Shown here one piece after another: positions 62,815 through 64,000 of a stretch of DNA of 64,000 nucleotides. Made by a program: the position numbers and the translations under genes. How positions within the stretch are numbered: the first letter of the stretch is position 1; each line of letters begins with the position of its first letter. The notes beneath the pieces were generated by a model, which saw nothing but the letters and a program-made list of their open reading frames with translations, was not told the DNA's origin and made no database searches. Location of the stretch: the NCBI RefSeq assembly GCF_000729995.1, contig NZ_JNFG01000018.1, forward strand, positions 1 through 64,000, given 5' to 3'. This DNA is from Caballeronia sordidicola (GTDB lineage: Bacteria > Pseudomonadota > Gammaproteobacteria > Burkholderiales > Burkholderiaceae).

Positions 62815-64000
62815 ATGAACGACCAGAACACATTGCTTCAGATTGACGGCGTCACCAAAATCTTCCCCGGTGTGCGCGCGCTCGATAACGTCACGTTCTC
62901 AGTGCTCGCTGGAGAGGTACATGGTCTCGTCGGCGAGAACGGCGCCGGCAAGTCCACGCTCATGGCTGTCGCGTCCGGCTCGCTCGTCCCCGAGAACGGG
63001 CGCGTCGTTATCAATGGCGTAGAAACCAGGGGCGACACCGACGAGGCGCGGCGGCTCGGGTTGGCGATCGTGCGGCAGGAGCCGGCTCTCATGCCCGATT
63101 TGACCGTCGCAGAGAATCTTTACCTCGGTGTACCTGAGGCGCAGCGTCCGTCTCTCTTGCGAACAAGCGAATGGGCATACCAACTCCTTCGGCAGTGGAA
63201 TGACGACGTCGCGATTGACGCGAGCGAGCGCGTTTTGAGCTTGAACCCTGAACAACGCTTCATTGTCGAGATCGTAAAAGCGCTCGCCGCCAAACCCAAG
63301 GTGCTGGTCCTCGATGAACCGACCGAACATCTGCTGACCGAGGACGTCGAGCGTCTCTTTGAACGCATTCGTAAAGTGACGGCATCTGGTTGCGCAGTCG
63401 TCTATATCTCGCACCGCATTCGCGAGGTACAAAAAATTGCCAATCGTCTTACCGTGCTCCGCGATGGACAAGGACAAGGGACCTACGACGCGGCCGGCCT
63501 CAGTGAGCAGCAGATTGTCGAACTCATCGTCGGTGGGGCGCTGGACCGGGACTTCCCCGCCAAAGCTGGAAATAGCCGCGCCGGCATGGTCGTCGATGTG
63601 GTGTCGCTACGCGGTGCAGGTTTCACCGATGTATCGCTTCAGGTCCGCGAGGGTGAAATCGTGGGCCTCGCCGGCATAGACGGCAATGGACAACGCGAGT
63701 TCATGCGCGCCCTTGCTGGTCTGGCTCGAAGCCGCGGTAGCGTCAACGTGAACGGGAAGCCGGCAAGACTTCGGAATTCCCAGGCTGCCGCCGCTTCAGG
63801 TATTCGTTGCCTCCCTGGTGACAGGCACAGGGAAGGCATCTTCGGTGACCTGTCTGTGCGCGAGAACTTCTCGATCCGCAGTCTTCCGTTCGACTCCGTC
63901 AAAGGCTGGATCAGCCAGCGAAGTGAAGCCAGGCGCACCAAACTGGCAATTGAAGGTTTCGCAGTCAAGACGCCGTCCGTTGAGACACCCATCCGCTCCC
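62815..64000 (+). CDS. sugar ABC transporter ATP-binding protein (CUT2), 3' end beyond the window
   Basis: Open frame from ATG 62815 to the right edge (395 codons seen; usual length about 500). NBD1 has Walker A GENGAGKST, Q-loop VRQEP, Walker B VLVLDEPTEHL and the His switch VVYISHRIREV. Its signature is divergent, reading SLNPEQRFIVEIVKAL in place of LSGGQQ-like residues. NBD2 starts near residue 260 with a degenerate P-loop (GIDGNGQREF), as is common in this family. The permease gene should lie further right. Confidence 0.9.
   Translation, partial: MNDQNTLLQIDGVTKIFPGVRALDNVTFSVLAGEVHGLVGENGAGKSTLMAVASGSLVPENGRVVINGVETRGDTDEARRLGLAIVRQEPALMPDLTVAENLYLGVPEAQRPSLLRTSEWAYQLLRQWNDDVAIDASERVLSLNPEQRFIVEIVKALAAKPKVLVLDEPTEHLLTEDVERLFERIRKVTASGCAVVYISHRIREVQKIANRLTVLRDGQGQGTYDAAGLSEQQIVELIVGGALDRDFPAKAGNSRAGMVVDVVSLRGAGFTDVSLQVREGEIVGLAGIDGNGQREFMRALAGLARSRGSVNVNGKPARLRNSQAAAASGIRCLPGDRHREGIFGDLSVRENFSIRSLPFDSVKGWISQRSEARRTKLAIEGFAVKTPSVETPIRS

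Overview
This 64-kb window is a high-GC chromosomal or megaplasmid segment that looks like Burkholderiaceae, most likely Paraburkholderia or Caballeronia. That inference rests on a Burkholderia-type trimeric porin ending in Phe, DUF3331 and DUF4148 proteins, a small HHHH-motif secreted protein, many LysR/LacI/MarR regulators and many solute-binding-protein transporters. I saw no rRNA, tRNA, CRISPR array, insertion sequence or phage module. Both ends cut genes: an unknown protein at the left edge and a sugar ABC ATPase at the right edge.

Layout. (1) 1-2259: two related unknown proteins, then about 1 kb with only a small Cys-rich ORF. (2) 2260-5378: a MocR regulator divergent from a GNAT (interrupted by an in-frame amber codon), azoreductase and AhpD-like operon; a small HHHH-motif protein follows. 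(3) 5852-12150: a LacI regulator and a divergent CUT1 sugar operon (binding protein, two permeases, Gfo/Idh/MocA dehydrogenase, ThuA-like protein) with no ATPase. (4) 12251-18175: a leuC-like, leuD-like, RraA-type aldolase, aminotransferase and amino-acid-binding-protein operon, divergent from a LysR gene. It reads as a catabolic route for an unusual dicarboxylic amino acid. (5) 18216-26811: two complete CUT2 sugar importers in one six-gene operon, divergent from a LacI gene, with two abutting perfect palindromes between them. (6) 26868-32035: RlpA-like protein, small secreted proteins, GlxA-type regulator, ABM monooxygenase, alpha/beta hydrolase and VOC protein, then a decayed hydrolase at about 32.5 kb. 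(7) 32724-43168: a YtcA/HlyD/FUSC/NodT efflux operon beside a two-component system made of a seven-PAS histidine kinase, a FixJ-like regulator and a lone receiver. (8) 43311-46287: DUF3331 protein, DapA-family aldolase and porin. (9) 46777-52523: redox and electrophile-stress genes (SDR, aldo/keto reductase, two pirins, DoxX, LysR, WrbA). (10) 52703-60389: a seven-gene catabolic cluster under a divergent MarR gene, containing a BKACE-family enzyme, a homogentisate-dioxygenase-like cupin, two SnoaL-like proteins, an SDR, a Gfo/Idh/MocA dehydrogenase and an AAHS-type transporter. Two of its genes carry a duplicated leader hairpin with a compensatory base change. (11) 60512-64000: DUF4148 protein and the start of another CUT2 sugar transporter.

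The best candidates for undescribed biology are the leuCD/aldolase/aminotransferase operon in (4), the BKACE plus HGD-like cluster with its repeated leader hairpin in (10), and the seven-PAS two-component system beside the efflux pump in (7). All functions are read from sequence patterns by eye. No database search was run.
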